A DNA stretch of 64,000 bases from Pomphorhynchus laevis (GCA_012934845.2 WNNJ02002391.1:92398-156397), one strand, 5' to 3'; counted from the first letter of the stretch, positions 28,605 to 39,644 are shown. The notes: generated by a model not told the origin, from the sequence alone. A program made the numbers and translations.

Positions 28605-29279
28605 AATTTCATATTCACGGTTATAACTGTTTACTGCATATTTTCTGAAATATATTATATTTCTCTCTCCAAGAGCGGTCGAAACAGCCGTAAAACGACA
28701 CGGGCATGTATTATTAAGAATAACACTTAGTAAGCATTTCACTGAATTTAAATTGATAATACAAATTGAATAAAATATAAAAAAATGACAAAAAATGAAT
28801 ACGGGGGGTCAAAGAGAGAAGGAATTCCTTCTCTCTTTGATCAAGTTCAAATAGTTCTTTATCAATAATAGATCATTATCAACTATTTAAAATGTTTTGT
28901 TGTTACAAATTATTAAGGCAAAAATACTTATTTCACTAAAATGTAATGTTTAATGTCTTCTATTAATGTTTTCTATTAACTTGTTGAAAAAAATGATATT
29001 TTACGCCGTCCGCCATCCAAATTGATATTTTTAGTCGTCCGCCATCCAGACATCGAAAATATCATGTTACAATAAACAAAACCTAATAATTCGTAATGTA
29101 AAAATTCGAATTTGACACATACATAGAGATCGCTGCATCATTCTTGAAAATCATCCATAATCATATGCTACTGTATCTCAGGTATGCGTTGATGACGAGT
29201 TATCTATGTATTTTTCATTTCAAACAAGAATGCTATCATGAGATAGTATATATCATAGTATATCACAGATAATAACGAA
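28605..29279. other. Non-coding stretch with palindrome and dispersed repeat
   Basis: 28809-28840 is a perfect 32-bp palindrome whose arm is TCAAAGAGAGAAGGAA. 28841-28905 matches, inverted, the left part of the fold-back element at 34745-34985. 29085-29150 matches the dispersed repeat at 19525-19600. Otherwise AT-rich with no gene. Confidence 0.45.
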
Positions 29280-29940
29280 CAAGCTGAACGAACGGGCAGC
29301 AAAGCTGTCAAATTTAAGCTGCCAAATATTCAAGATATTATTCACCTCCCCCGTCGGGCCACACTTGGAATACTGCATTAAGGCTTGTTTTCCTGTCACA
29401 AAGCGAGAACTATTAGACTAGAGTCTAATCTAAGGCAGGGTTCGAGGCTCTGTGTTGGCTCAGGTGGAAGTGATTATCATGTACGTCTCAGTCGTATTAG
29501 AATGTTGTCATTACGTGAGAGGTTCATAGCTTTGGATTTGCTTTGTCTATGGCACATGTCGAATTGTGCGGTGGGTTATCCCACCGATGTAATCACTACA
29601 AAAAATTAGTCGGGTAGGTAGGTTGCGGGGACATAGTATAGTCTTGTATATATCTCGATTTAGCAAATTATCAAACATATTTAGACTGTCGAAAAGGGGA
29701 ATTAACATGTGGAATTTGTTGCTACTCTAAGCTTGAGAACGCTTTAAATCACGATGATGTAAATGGATACGTGAACTATTCAGAAACTATTCAGTATTGC
29801 TGCTGAACTATCCTATTTAGTTAGATATTCACCGCTCCGTTTATTGTCTATTTGCTTTTTGTTTTTTGTGTTCCTATTTGGACTCTGCATAAATGGCCTT
29901 TTGGATTTTGGATGCATTTGAATAAATAAAATAAATATGC
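29280..29940 (+). mobile_element. CR1-like LINE, 3' fragment
   Basis: Around 29335-29400 the frame reads SPTVGPHLEYCIKACFPVTK, the C-terminal region after the RT of CR1-type ORF2 (compare LSHILYASPACYPET in the open copy at 22311-25274). Further broken frames run to about 29590. A 3' UTR follows and ends tgaataaataaaataaat near 29937, a short TAAA-type tail. No RT core is present. Confidence 0.5.
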
Positions 29941-30074
29941 GCACCTTTGTTTACTTTGCTTTTAAATCACATTGGTTAGATAAGATCATTAAAATTGGTG
30001 AAATCAAGAAAAGAAAACAACAAATACATTAGTAATGGATATATCGAAAAAGAGTTATTATTACTACTAAAGGT

Positions 30075-30830
30075 CATAGCCTCGACGCCTCGAAGCCTCG
30101 GCTTAGAACCTCCATCCGTATCATAAAATTCTACAATCATTCCTATCATTTATAAACTCGTTTTCCTAGGCTTCCATTTCGACAGCCGACTTTCACTTAA
30201 ACCTTTCGTTAGAGATAAGGTACGCTCATCTACCTTGATACTCCGCAATCTCCGTCAAGTTCGTAGATTGATCAATTTCCCTTCTTGTATGACTCTCATA
30301 TATTCTCTCCTTTTCTCAAGACTTGATTACTGTCTTAGTCTATTTTACAACTTACCTAAATCCACTCTTCTTTCCCTACAACGCATCCGTCCAATTCACG
30401 GTTTCGTCAACGCAACCGTCCGAATTCTCCTACGTCTTTGTCGTTTTGATCATACATCCTACCATCTTGCTTCTCCGAGTTGCCCACTATCTATTGTCGT
30501 GTTCAAATCGTCTTCTTCTCATTGCTTTCCGCTTTGTAACTTTTCATACCCCTTCATTTCTCAACCTTTTTCTCAATAATTCTCGTCATGTTTACTGTTT
30601 CTCGCAATCCTGTAATTCCCTTCTTTTAAATGTCCCAAACTACTCTATCTCCTTTGGATTCCGCTCCTTCCCAGTGGCCGCTCTTCTATCGTGGAATTAT
30701 CTGTCAATTCAAATACGCCAATCAACCTACCTGCCGTGCTTCAAACGCCAAATCAGATCCCATTTAACAATTTATCTGCTTGACTTTTTTATTTTTGTTG
30801 GTAATGGACTTTTTTGACCGCTCACAAAAA
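30075..30830 (+). mobile_element. L2-like LINE, C-terminal fragment
   Basis: Broken frames match the C-terminal part of the L2-like copies: FSRLDYCLSLFYNLPKSTLL, SLQRI, TPSFLNLFLNNSRHVY, LLLNVPNYSISFGFRSFPVA and LSIQIRQSTYLPCFKRQIRS. It stops near 30830 in an A-run, without the terminal hairpin of its relatives. It lies immediately left of the hammerhead repeat array. Confidence 0.55.
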
Positions 30831-30882
30831 AAATAATACAAGAAAAAAATCAAAACATCATTCAGTATATATACATATATAA

Positions 30883-31178
30883 TAGTAGTGCACAGATGTG
30901 CTGAGTAAACAACGGTTCAGGATTTCTTACTAAATACGGCATTTATACTAAATGGTGTTGCTTGATAGACTGGACTTCGATTCACGACTTTCAATCACCA
31001 TGTCACTTCTAGACGACCACATCAGCATCGAAATGATGAGCACCTGGCAACACTCATCAGTAGAATAAGGTACACACTGGTCGTTTCGGTTGCCTGTGTG
31101 ACATTGTGTCTAAAAACGTTTCCGACACTTTGCTTAATCGTCTGAGGCTTACGCTCTTAACCAGATCGAATATACGGC
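30883..31178 (-). repeat. Hammerhead repeat family A, inverted unit
   Basis: Reverse-orientation copy of the 380-bp unit. On the minus strand it keeps every hammerhead piece: GGCAAC (31094-31089), CGAAAC (31088-31083), TTCTACTGATGA, and the cleavage triplet GTC (31014-31012) followed by TAGAA. It is the best-preserved family A copy at the core. Confidence 0.75.
31006..31094 (-). ncRNA. Hammerhead ribozyme parts, family A inverted copy
   Basis: The core CTGATGA is at 31060-31054 and GAAA at 31087-31084. Stem II is GGCAACC with GTGTTGCC (one bulged T), stem III ACGACCA with TGGTCGT, and stem I TAGAA with TTCTA. The predicted cut follows the C of GTC at 31012. All residues needed for a hammerhead core are present, but the strands are interleaved, so a partner unit would be needed. 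Confidence 0.6.
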
Positions 31179-31190
31179 ATTTATACTATA

Positions 31191-32285
31191 TCTGTGCACT
31201 ACTATTATACATGCCGTATCTATTAAGGATCCAACGAGTGCAACGACAATTCAGCAACAACCTCTGCCTAGTGTTTAAGGATGGTCTGCACAGCAATTCG
31301 ATCTGGTAAAGAGCGTAAGCCTCAGTCAATTAAGCAAAGTGTCGGAAACGCCTTTATTCACAATGTCACACAGGCAACCGAAACGACTAGTGTGTACCTC
31401 ATTCTACTGATGAGTGTTGCCGGGTACTCATCATTTCGATGCTGAAGTGGTCGTCCAGAAGTGACATGGTGATTGAAAGTCGTGAATCGAAGTCCAGTCT
31501 ATCAAGCAACACCATTTAGTATAAATGCCGTATTTCGTAAGAAATCCTGGACCGTTGTTTACTCAGCACATCTGTGCACTACTATTATACATACCGTATC
31601 CATCAAGGATCCAGCGAATGCAACGACAATTCAGCAACAACCTCTGCCTAGTGTTTAAGGATGGTCCGCACAGCAATTCGATCTGGTAAATAGCGTAAGC
31701 TTCAGTCAATTAAGCAAAGTGTCGGAAACGCCTTTATTCACAATGTCACACAGGCAACCTAAACTACCAGTGTGTACCTCATTCTACTTATGAGTGTTGT
31801 CGGGTACTCACCATTTCGATGCTGAAGTGGTCGTCTAGAAGTAACATGGTGATTGAAAGTCGTGAATCGAAGTCTAGTCTATCAAGCAACACCATTTAGT
31901 ATAAATGCTGTATTTCGTAAGAAATCCTGGACCGTTGTTTACTCAGCGCATCTGTGCACTACTATTATAAATGCCGTATCCATTAAGGATCCAACGAGTG
32001 CAACGACAATTCCGCAACAACCTCTACCTAGTGTTTAAGGATGGTCTGCACAGCAATTTGATCTGGTAAAGAGCGTAAGCCTCAGTCAATTAAGCAAAGT
32101 GTCGGAAACGCCTTTATTCACAATGTCATACAGGCAACCTAAACGACCAGTGTGTACCTCATTCTACTGATGAGTGTTGCCGGGTACTCATCATTTCGAT
32201 GCTGAAGTGGTCGTCTAGAAGTGACATAGTGATTGAAAGTCGTGAATCGAAGTCCAGTCTATCAAGCAACACCATTTAGTATATA
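31191..32285 (+). repeat. Hammerhead repeat family A, tandem array (period 380 bp)
   Basis: Units start at the word TCTGTGCACTACTATTATA: 31191-31570, 31571-31950 and 31951-32285 (last one short). The spacing is exactly 380 bp twice and units differ at a few percent of sites. An inverted unit precedes them. Each unit has a 61-codon open frame, which looks incidental. Size, tandem layout and hammerhead content fit a metazoan retrozyme or a PLE-derived non-autonomous repeat. Confidence 0.85.
31373..31460 (+). ncRNA. Hammerhead ribozyme parts, family A unit 1
   Basis: GGCAAC 31373-31378, GAAA 31380-31383, TTCTA 31402-31406, CTGATGA 31407-31413, GTTGCC 31416-31421, GTC 31453-31455. Stem III pairs 31383-31389 with 31448-31454. 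Unit 1 has C instead of T just after the cut (31456), opening the first stem I pair. In units 2 and 3 the GAAA has become TAAA, and unit 2 also has CTTATGA, so those two should be inactive. Confidence 0.6.
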
Positions 32286-32559
32286 TAATTGGTTTCGCAC
32301 TACCAATATATATATTCATTAATGAAAATCACCAGCTGGGATCCTTTTTAGAATTCAAAGTGATATATTTTAGTTTTGTGTTAGAAAAACCAGCTAAGTC
32401 TTACCATCAGTCGACTGAACTACCATCAGTCGTTTCGGCTGCCTTGTGATATATTAAATATGCATTTCCGAGAATTTGCTAACGTGGTAGCATGGTATAT
32501 ATATATACCATGCTACCACGTTAGCAAATTCTCGGAAATGCCTATTTAATATATCACAA

Positions 32560-32634
32560 GGCAGCCGAAACGACTGATGGTAGTTCACCCTACTGATGAG
32601 TGCTGCCGGCTACCATAAGCTCGTCTAGGAGTGA
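32560..32634 (+). ncRNA. Hammerhead ribozyme parts, family B unit 1
   Basis: GGCAGC 32560-32565, GAAA 32567-32570, CTGATGA 32593-32599, GCTGCC just after, GTC 32623-32625, TAGG 32626-32629. Stem II is GGCAGCC with GTGCTGCC, and stem I TAGG with CCTA, extended by GTGA with TCAC past a bulged A. Stem III is interrupted in this unit (CTACCATAAG). Confidence 0.6.
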
Positions 32635-32919
32635 TAAGGAAGTCTGCTCTACTTGTAATCGAACTCCGGTTTTTGGCAACATCTACGATTATGAAACTGA
32701 AGCTTATTAGCTCCCGGAGCACAGTTTAACACGGTCAGATATAAAATTATAAAAATGTATTCTCCAAAGGATCCTGTGAGAAAGCAAGCAACGACAGCAA
32801 GTAAATTTCCTGCCAAATAAAATTAGTATGGTCCGGAAAGCACATGGTTAGTTTAAAGAGACTATGCCCATGCTACTACGTTAGCAAATTCTCGGAAATG
32901 CCTATTAAATATATCACAA

Positions 32920-32994
32920 GGCAGCCGAAACGACTGATGGTAGTTCACCCTACTGATGAGTGCTGCCGGCTACCATCAGCTCGTCTAGGAGTGA
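32920..32994 (+). ncRNA. Hammerhead ribozyme parts, family B unit 2
   Basis: GGCAGC 32920-32925, GAAA 32927-32930, CTGATGA 32953-32959, GTC 32983-32985. Stem III is complete here: ACGA with TCGT next to the core, then CTGATGGTAG with CTACCATCAG past one bulged C. Every core residue is conserved. Confidence 0.62.
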
Positions 32995-33054
32995 TAAGGA
33001 AGTCTGCTCTACTTGTAATCGAACTCCGGTTTTTGGCAACATCTACGATTATAT

Positions 33055-34560
33055 ATATCAGAACCTATGGATACTGCAGCGACCACTACTCGTTCTCATT
33101 TCGAATCCAGTTCTTTATATTGGACTTAAATTCATTGATTGCATGCACCGCAACGACATTAACTGGAAGACGATTCCAAACATTCACCGCTCGATGGGAC
33201 AGTCGGAAATGACGAGGGTATTTTCCGTGTTTATGTACTACCATTACTTTCGAGTGCCATCTACGTCCATCCCGTTCATTGAGTTCAACTCTATTTGTTG
33301 GGAAATTTTCATCTTTATTAATTAGTCGATACATAGCTAGAAGGTCGAAAAGAATGAACCTTTCACGTACTTTCGGCATATTCAAACTTTTTATTTGTGT
33401 CTTATGAAAGATGTCGTACCTAAGGACATAATTTCGTAAACCGTCGAAGTATGAGCTCTAATTGATCAAGTTCTGTACGCGTACACGGAAAGACTGCTGG
33501 CGGCACATATTCTAATATCGACCTTATAAGAGCATTATATAAACGCACAACACAAACGGGAGATAAATCTTTAAAGCAATTTTTGACAATATATGCCATT
33601 CTTCTTGCTGCGTTACAAATCATATCAGTGTTATCACGTGCTTTCAGGTTGTATTGAATTCCTGACTCACATTGCTATGACCTAATCTCATATGTACACA
33701 CTTTTGAATATTTAATATAATTCCAATGTTTAAGGACCATCGATAAACCATGGTTAAGATATTTTAAAGGTCATTTCGATCCTTGTTGGTTTTAATCAAT
33801 TTCCATACCTTTACATCATCGGCAAAAGCTAAAACACTACAATCCTCAATTAAATCTAGTAGCTGATTTATAAATATGTTAAACAACAAATGACCTAGGA
33901 CTGATCCCTGTGGTACTCCCCTGAGGTGATAGGACGATAAGACGATATACATTGACCTACACGAACAGCAAAGGATCTATCTTTAAGAAAATCTTGAATC
34001 CAGCTTATAATGGAGCGATTGACTTTATAAGACTCAAGGGTGGAAATTAGCATTTTGTGGGGCACCCTATCAAAAGCCCGACTAAAGTAAAGAAATATTA
34101 CGTCGATACAGTACCCGTTAGCAACATGTCCAACCCAATCTTCACGAGAATGTAATAACTTTGTAAGACATTAATGCCGAGGGCGGAATTCATGCTGTGC
34201 ATTATTGAGAATTCTCAGCGAACTCAAATGATCATATATGCGTCTAAGTATGCGCTCAATCACTTTGCATACAACACTAGTTAGACTTATTGCCCTATAG
34301 TTATTTGGATCATATTTTTTACCATTTTTATAAATTGGTATTACAATCGCCTTTTTCCAGACAGCAGGTAACTTCGAGATGCGCAAGCTCAGCTCAAATA
34401 CGGAAGCTAATGGCTCAGCCAGAACAGGAGCAAGTAACTTAAGAAGTTGGGGTGGATATCATCTGGGTCTGCTGCTGATGATCTAGATAACCTAGCCAAT
34501 TCAACAAAAACCTCATGTGCTTTTATCCTTAAACCTGTAGAATCAATTTCTACCTGTTTC
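33055..34560 (-). mobile_element. CR1-like LINE, decayed, RT to 3' part
   Basis: Minus-strand blocks in order: ADPDDIHPQLLKLLAPVL (about 34480-34420), AVWKKAIVIPIYKNGKKYDP and NNYRAISLTSVVCKVIE (34171-34386), RGVPQGSVLGHLLFNIFI and VLAFADDVKVW (33764-33952), a C-terminal segment (33420-33623), and RHFRLSHRAVNVWNRLPVNV (33086-33385). These are the CR1-group RT motifs in correct order, spread over several frames with lost segments. The endonuclease and ORF1 are missing. The 3' end abuts the family B repeat. Confidence 0.7.
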
Positions 34561-34744
34561 TACTTATAGTTGTTTTCGTTGAACGTGATGAACCTTTTTG
34601 GTCCATATAAAATATAAACATTTTCGTTGAATCTTCTCGATTCATTCTACTAAAAGTAAAATTTACTAACTTTATCAAATTTGATCTTAGAACAGTAATC
34701 TGTCCAGACAACAAACTGAATCAGAAAACATTAGTTTCACTAAT
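34561..34744. other. Short unassigned spacer
   Basis: No recognisable content. Confidence 0.3.
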
Positions 34745-34985
34745 TAAACTGGTTTTAAATAGTTGATAATGATCTATTATTGGTAAAGAATTATTGGAGC
34801 TGGATCAAACAGGAAGAACATTTTATTTGATATTTCGTTAGTCTCTGTTAGCATATTAATAAAATTACTAAAGTAATTTTGTAATTTTCTAAAGATGCTA
34901 ACAGATTTTAGCCAAATATCAAATAAAATTACCCTTCTTTCTTTGATTCAGTTCCAATAATTCTTAATTCAACCGGTCTTCAAGT
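34745..34985. mobile_element. Fold-back (hairpin) non-autonomous element
   Basis: The left arm (about 34785-34880) reads gaattattggagctggatca, then ttttatttgatattt and ctgttagca. The right arm (about 34881-34975) is its reverse complement with scattered changes (ccaataattc, aaatatcaaataaaat, tgctaacag). The centre is the small palindrome aaaattactaaagtaatttt. No coding capacity. A truncated relative lies at 28809-28905. No target duplication was established. Confidence 0.55.
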
Positions 34986-35602
34986 CAGCAATACTAATCA
35001 CAGATAACTGGAAAGTCTATATAAATTTAACCAAGTTTAAATATGTACATGATACATTAAATTCTTTAGAATATTTTAAAAATATAGCAACATGAACACG
35101 ATAAAAATGTTATAAACATTTATATATTTAGAAATCCAATACCTGCTGCTTAGGGGCTCATACCCAACTATTTATTTATATACTTAATATAAATTGTATA
35201 TTCAGTGCAAAATTAAATAAATTATAAAATAGTATTTTATAATTTAATCTATTTGATTTAAATAAATAATTTATTGTGATTATTAAATAACAATAATATT
35301 CGATAATGAAACCTATCTAGTGTCGAAATACTGAAAATAATAAAAAATGTTATTTACTGTAAATGCCGTTTAATCTTAACAATTTCATAGAATTATTTGC
35401 ATATCATTTACTAAACTATATCTAAAATTGCGCAAACCGATGGCACAAGAAAGCATCAAATGCCGACATATTCTTTAATAAACATGCTTCAATTTCCATA
35501 AAAAAAATTCCGAAAAATGTTTTTCAATTACCATAAACAAATGAACAAATTAGACCATTTTTTCTGATATATTTTTTCTAGCTATAGCAGCGAAATAAAA
35601 AA
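34986..35602. other. AT-rich stretch
   Basis: Nothing recognisable; low-complexity A/T with no ORF. Confidence 0.4.
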
Positions 35603-35751
35603 AGGATTTATTTTAACGTGGCAAATGCGTGCCAGCGCACGCTTACATGACCACAACAAAACAAAACTGTGAATCAGGTGTCGAGAAGGTGTGAACGGAG
35701 GAGGTGTTTGAATGTGATAAAGGAGGGGGCGCGGCGGACGTCGAGATGGAG

Positions 35752-38574
35752 TTAATTCCAGGCGAGTGAGGCGGCGACAAGGAAGGATCGGAGACCGTAG
35801 TTGTTGAAGTAATTAGGAGCATGGAGTAAGAGGGTATGACAGGAACGAAGCGATAGCGAGGTGGGGCGAGTATCGTCTAAGAAAGGAAGGTTGATAAACG
35901 ATGGGGAGCCGACAGCGATGAGACGAAAAGTAACGAGAAGAAGGCGGAGTTTGATGCGGATGTGGATGGTAGGCCAGGAGAGTTGGGCAAAATATGTGGA
36001 TGTGTGGTCGAAGCGACGGAAACGAAAGAGGACTCGAACGGCGGTGTTGATTATTCGTTGTAGGGGTAGGATGATGGATTTTGGAGAATCGGCGAAAAGG
36101 CTAAGGCAGTAATCGATTTTAGGGAAAAGAAGCGATGAAAGAAGAGACATACAAGAACGGAAGTCGATAAGGGGGCGGATACGGCGGATGTCACGGAGAA
36201 TTAAGTTAGATGAGCGGACCTTATCACGGGCGAAGGGTTTAAAGGAAAGGTGATCATCGAAATGGAAGCCTAAGAAAGTGAGATTGTGGACTATGGGGAT
36301 GATCGATGAGGCAAAATATACAGTGGGAGGAGATATGTTTGGTTTATGGGGGAGGATTCACATTATTTTGGATTTTTCGGTGTTTAGAACGAGATGGAGA
36401 TTGGAAAGACGTTTGTAGATAGAAGAAATACAGTTGGAGGCAGAAATGCCGATATCGTGTATGCGATGTGCGGGTGCATGAGCATAGATTAGAATGTCAT
36501 CGGCGTATTGCATGACGTTAAAGGAGTAAGGTTTGATAAACGGAGAGAGATTGCCAAGCAGAAGAGAGAAAAGCAGGGGACCTAGGACTGAACATTGTGG
36601 GATCCCGCAAAAAATAGGGATGGGAGGGGAGGATGATGAATTAGAACAGACGCGAAAGGAACGGTCGGATAGATATGAGGCGAACCATGCTACGGAGGAG
36701 GAAGAAAAGCCGTAATCATAACGAAGGCGAGAAAGGAGGACGGAGTGGTCGACAATGTTGAATGTGGAGGAGAGGTCGAGGGAGATGAGAACACTATAAA
36801 GAGCCTTGTCTCGAGAAATGAGTAAGTCGTTTTACACTTTTATGCATGCGATTTCTGTCGAGTGATTAGAACGGAAAGCGGATTGGAAAGGAGGGTACAG
36901 ATTGGATGAGAGAGATAAACGTTGATTTGTATTAAGATGAGGTGTTCTAAGAGCTTAGAAAGAGTGGGGAGTAGTGAAATGGGGCGATAGCTAGAAGTAA
37001 GGGAGGGGTCGAGCGATTGTTTCTTAAGGAGGGGACGAACGATTACGGATTTCCATTGTGAAGGGAAGATACGACTGCGGATGGACGAGTTAAACAAGGT
37101 TGTGAGAAATGGGGATATCGATGAGCATATAGATTTTAATATGTGAGTAGGCAGGGGATCGGTAGGTGAGGTTTTGTTGGGCAAGGACATGAGGACAGAT
37201 GATACTTCTGTAGATGAGACAGGGAGAAGATGAAAGAGTTCCGGAAGGATGAGAGTAGACTGGGCAGAGTGGGATAGGATAGAGACTGGGGTGTGAGAGA
37301 GCAGCGTGGATACTTTAGTCTGGAGAAATGACAAATAATCATTGGCATTGATGTTGCACGGCGAAGAGGAGCGAGCAAGGATTGAGTTAAAAGTATGCCA
37401 GAGAGTCTTAGAGTTAAATGAAGTGATGATTTTATGCTGCCAGAAGGAGTTGCATTTGGTACGTAGTAGGTTGAGATGAGACCGGCGAAGAGCAAGATAG
37501 GAATCACGGAAAGTCGGAGTGATCGAGCGGAAATCACGTCTTAGAGAGCGGTGATAGACTCGAAAAGCATGGCGGAGTCGACGCTTTGAGAGTAGGCATT
37601 GGATGTCAAACCATGGGGCACGGTGCAAGCGACGGTGTGGGTGAGACTTGAAGGGCAAGAGAATATCGAGAGTGGATGTGAGTTCAGAGTCGTTTAGAAA
37701 GGCGAGATCGTGAGGAGATGAATATGTTATTGTGGGTAATTATAGAGACGATTTGAGTAAGGCAGAGCGGAGAAGGGAGAGGTCAAGATTTCTCCAAGGG
37801 CGACGTAGGATTGTAGGTGTGTGAGGAGGGGTGTGGTTGCGAGTGAGATCAAGGGTGATAAGAAAGTAATCGGATAGACCAGGATCAGAGATGGACAGTG
37901 ACGTGTAGGCAGTAAAATGATCGGGGACAGCGATGATGTCGAGTTCCCCACCAAGTATATGTGTGGGGGCAGTTGAGATTAGTTTGTAATTGTAGTTGGA
38001 TAGAATGTTGATGAACCGGATGGAATCCGTAGAAGAGGGGCGGTCTAGGCGGATATTGAAGTCGCCTAGAACGAGTGAAGGGATTGAGGACAAAGAACAA
38101 TGAGAAAGGAGGTCAGCGAGTTTGGTAAAAAATAAGGCTGTAGGAGCTGATGAACCAGGACGGTCTACAATGACGAGATCTAGAGTGATCGGGTTAGAAT
38201 AACGACAAGTGAACAATTCAAAAGAGCAAGGACTTAAAGGGGGATTGATTTTGCGAAGAGACGCGGGGTGACGCGCGATTGCGACGATGCCGCGATGATT
38301 AGATAATTTCGAAGGGCATCATGAGCTGAGGGGGGCGGGCGGATTCGACTAGGGAGCAACCGACAGAGAGCAGACGGCGAATGGAAAGGTCGTCGGAATC
38401 TGAGTGCCAGGATTCGGTGAGGCAGAAGAGATCGATGGATTGCTTGGTGAATATGTTGAGGATAAGATCGGATTTATTGAGAATAGATCTAGTGTTGAGG
38501 AGACCGAGGCGGAAACCATGTGCTGTGGCGAAAGAGTCTAGTGAAGAAGACACATAGGAGAGATAGAGCGCCAT
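35752..38574 (-). pseudogene. L2-like copy A ORF2 (endonuclease-RT), broken
   Basis: Endonuclease motifs: LGLLNTRSILNKSDL, CLTESWHSDSDDLS, VLGDFNIRLD, and GLSDYFLITLDL, where the usual SDH has become SDY. RT motifs: PWFDIQCLLSKRRLRHAF, WKSVIVRPLLKKQSLDPS, SYRPISLLPTLSKLLE, MQYADDILIY and KIDYCLSLFADSPKS, ending with LDVRRAP and FKHLL. Frames change several times. The LLKKxSLDP and YRPIS pattern is that of L2-type elements. Confidence 0.7.
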
Positions 38575-39644
38575 CGAATTTTTGGACGGGTGTGGACAAC
38601 TTTAAAATTTCCGTCTATGTTTCGGATGGAGAGTGATGTTTCGCCGTTTTCCTCGCGACGGCGTTTTTCGATGCGGGCTGAAGAGATTTGAGCGATTTCA
38701 GAAGGGGCGCGATCGGGGAAAATTCGAGTGGTTGAAGTTGACATGAGTTTAAATCGTTGAGAGAGGAGAGAATACGCGTGAGAGCAATGCTTGAAACAAT
38801 TTTTAGGACAGGGAGCTGGGAAGGATTAGATTGAGAAGATTTGTTTAGACGGATGAATGCGACAGGAGAAATGTCCTTGAAAAAGGATGGTTTATCCGCA
38901 GGAACAATAGACGAGAGGATGGATCTGAAGGCGGAAACATCGTGGTCCAGACGTGCTTGTGGAGATAAGGAGTTAGAAGGCGTGATATTAGTGACAATGA
39001 CGCAACGATCGCGAGAAGCAAAGCGCTTCCGTAAAGGAGGACGACTGACGTGAGTAGGTGAGATCACGATAGAAGAGCTGTCAGTTGATGATTTGGAGGG
39101 ATTTGGTTTGACGACGGGAGACATAGAGGATAATGATAATAAAGAGGGTGGCAAGCGATGTGAGGAAAGGTTATGAGTGGAAGGATAGTGGAGGTTGGTG
39201 GAGGTGATTTTGATTGATTGATGCAAGTTATTGAGAAACGAGACGGGAAGGACGGGACGTGGGGTGTCGGGGAGTGAAGATGACATGGAATGGGAAGTGT
39301 ATATGGTGGCAGGGTCGGTGGGTGGAGAAAGGACATTAGAAACGACGGGGTAGTTTGAGTTGACGTGTTGGATGTTGATATGTGCTTATTGGAAATGTTT
39401 CAGATTAGTTTGTTGGCACAAAAACCACATACGAAGTCTTCTTTAGCCTTATTCTTGTCGCAGGTGATTGTTGTCCAGACGCTGCAGTCGTGTATCGAGC
39501 ACTGTACTTGCGGTTGCCCATAGTTGGTATCGGTCTTAGTTGTTTTCTTACGTCCTCCCATAAACGATGGTTGCCGTCGATGGTTGTCGTCGATGGTTGT
39601 CGTTGTAAGATGTTTAACTTTTCTGACTCCAGAGAAACGTGCAA
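38538..39644 (-). pseudogene. L2-like copy A ORF1 (PHD-like finger plus RRM-like domain)
   Basis: The N-terminal part reads HRLWEDVRKQLRP and, in a neighbouring frame, CSIHDCSVWTTITC followed by KEDFVCGFC, a PHD-like zinc cluster. A Ser/Pro-rich linker follows, then an RRM-like block (RDRCVIVTNITPSNSLSPQA, RLDHDVSAFRSILSSIVP), then RIEKRRREENGETSLSIRN and a basic end VVHTRPKIRWRS (38538-38744). The frame changes at least twice. ORF1 proteins of this kind bind element RNA. Confidence 0.6.

Larger units (their letters stand above)
32385..33052 (+). repeat. Hammerhead repeat family B (period 360 bp), head-to-head
   Basis: A partial inverted copy (32385-32501) joins a forward unit (32502-32866) with no spacer. 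A second forward unit (32867-33052) is cut short where a CR1-like LINE abuts. Matching words in the two forward units are exactly 360 bp apart (GGCAGC at 32560 and 32920). Family B is homologous to family A around the ribozyme (TCGGAAA, CACAAGGCAGCCGAAACGAC) but diverged elsewhere. Confidence 0.82.

Noticed and set aside
31473-32038. Repeated 61-codon ORFs (MKVVNRS...) in the family A units
   Set aside because: They exist only because the units are tandem copies. The frame spans no conserved protein feature and differs by substitutions that do not favour synonymous sites.
30883-33052. CRISPR array, satellite or rRNA spacer as an explanation of the tandem repeats
   Set aside because: Units are 360-380 bp without unique spacers, copy number is low, inverted units are present and hammerhead pieces recur; a low-copy retrozyme-like repeat fits better.
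35861-36715. Plus-strand Arg/Lys-rich ORFs in the L2-like region
   Set aside because: Shadow frames opposite the L2-like ORF2 C-terminus and RT; the minus strand explains the conservation.
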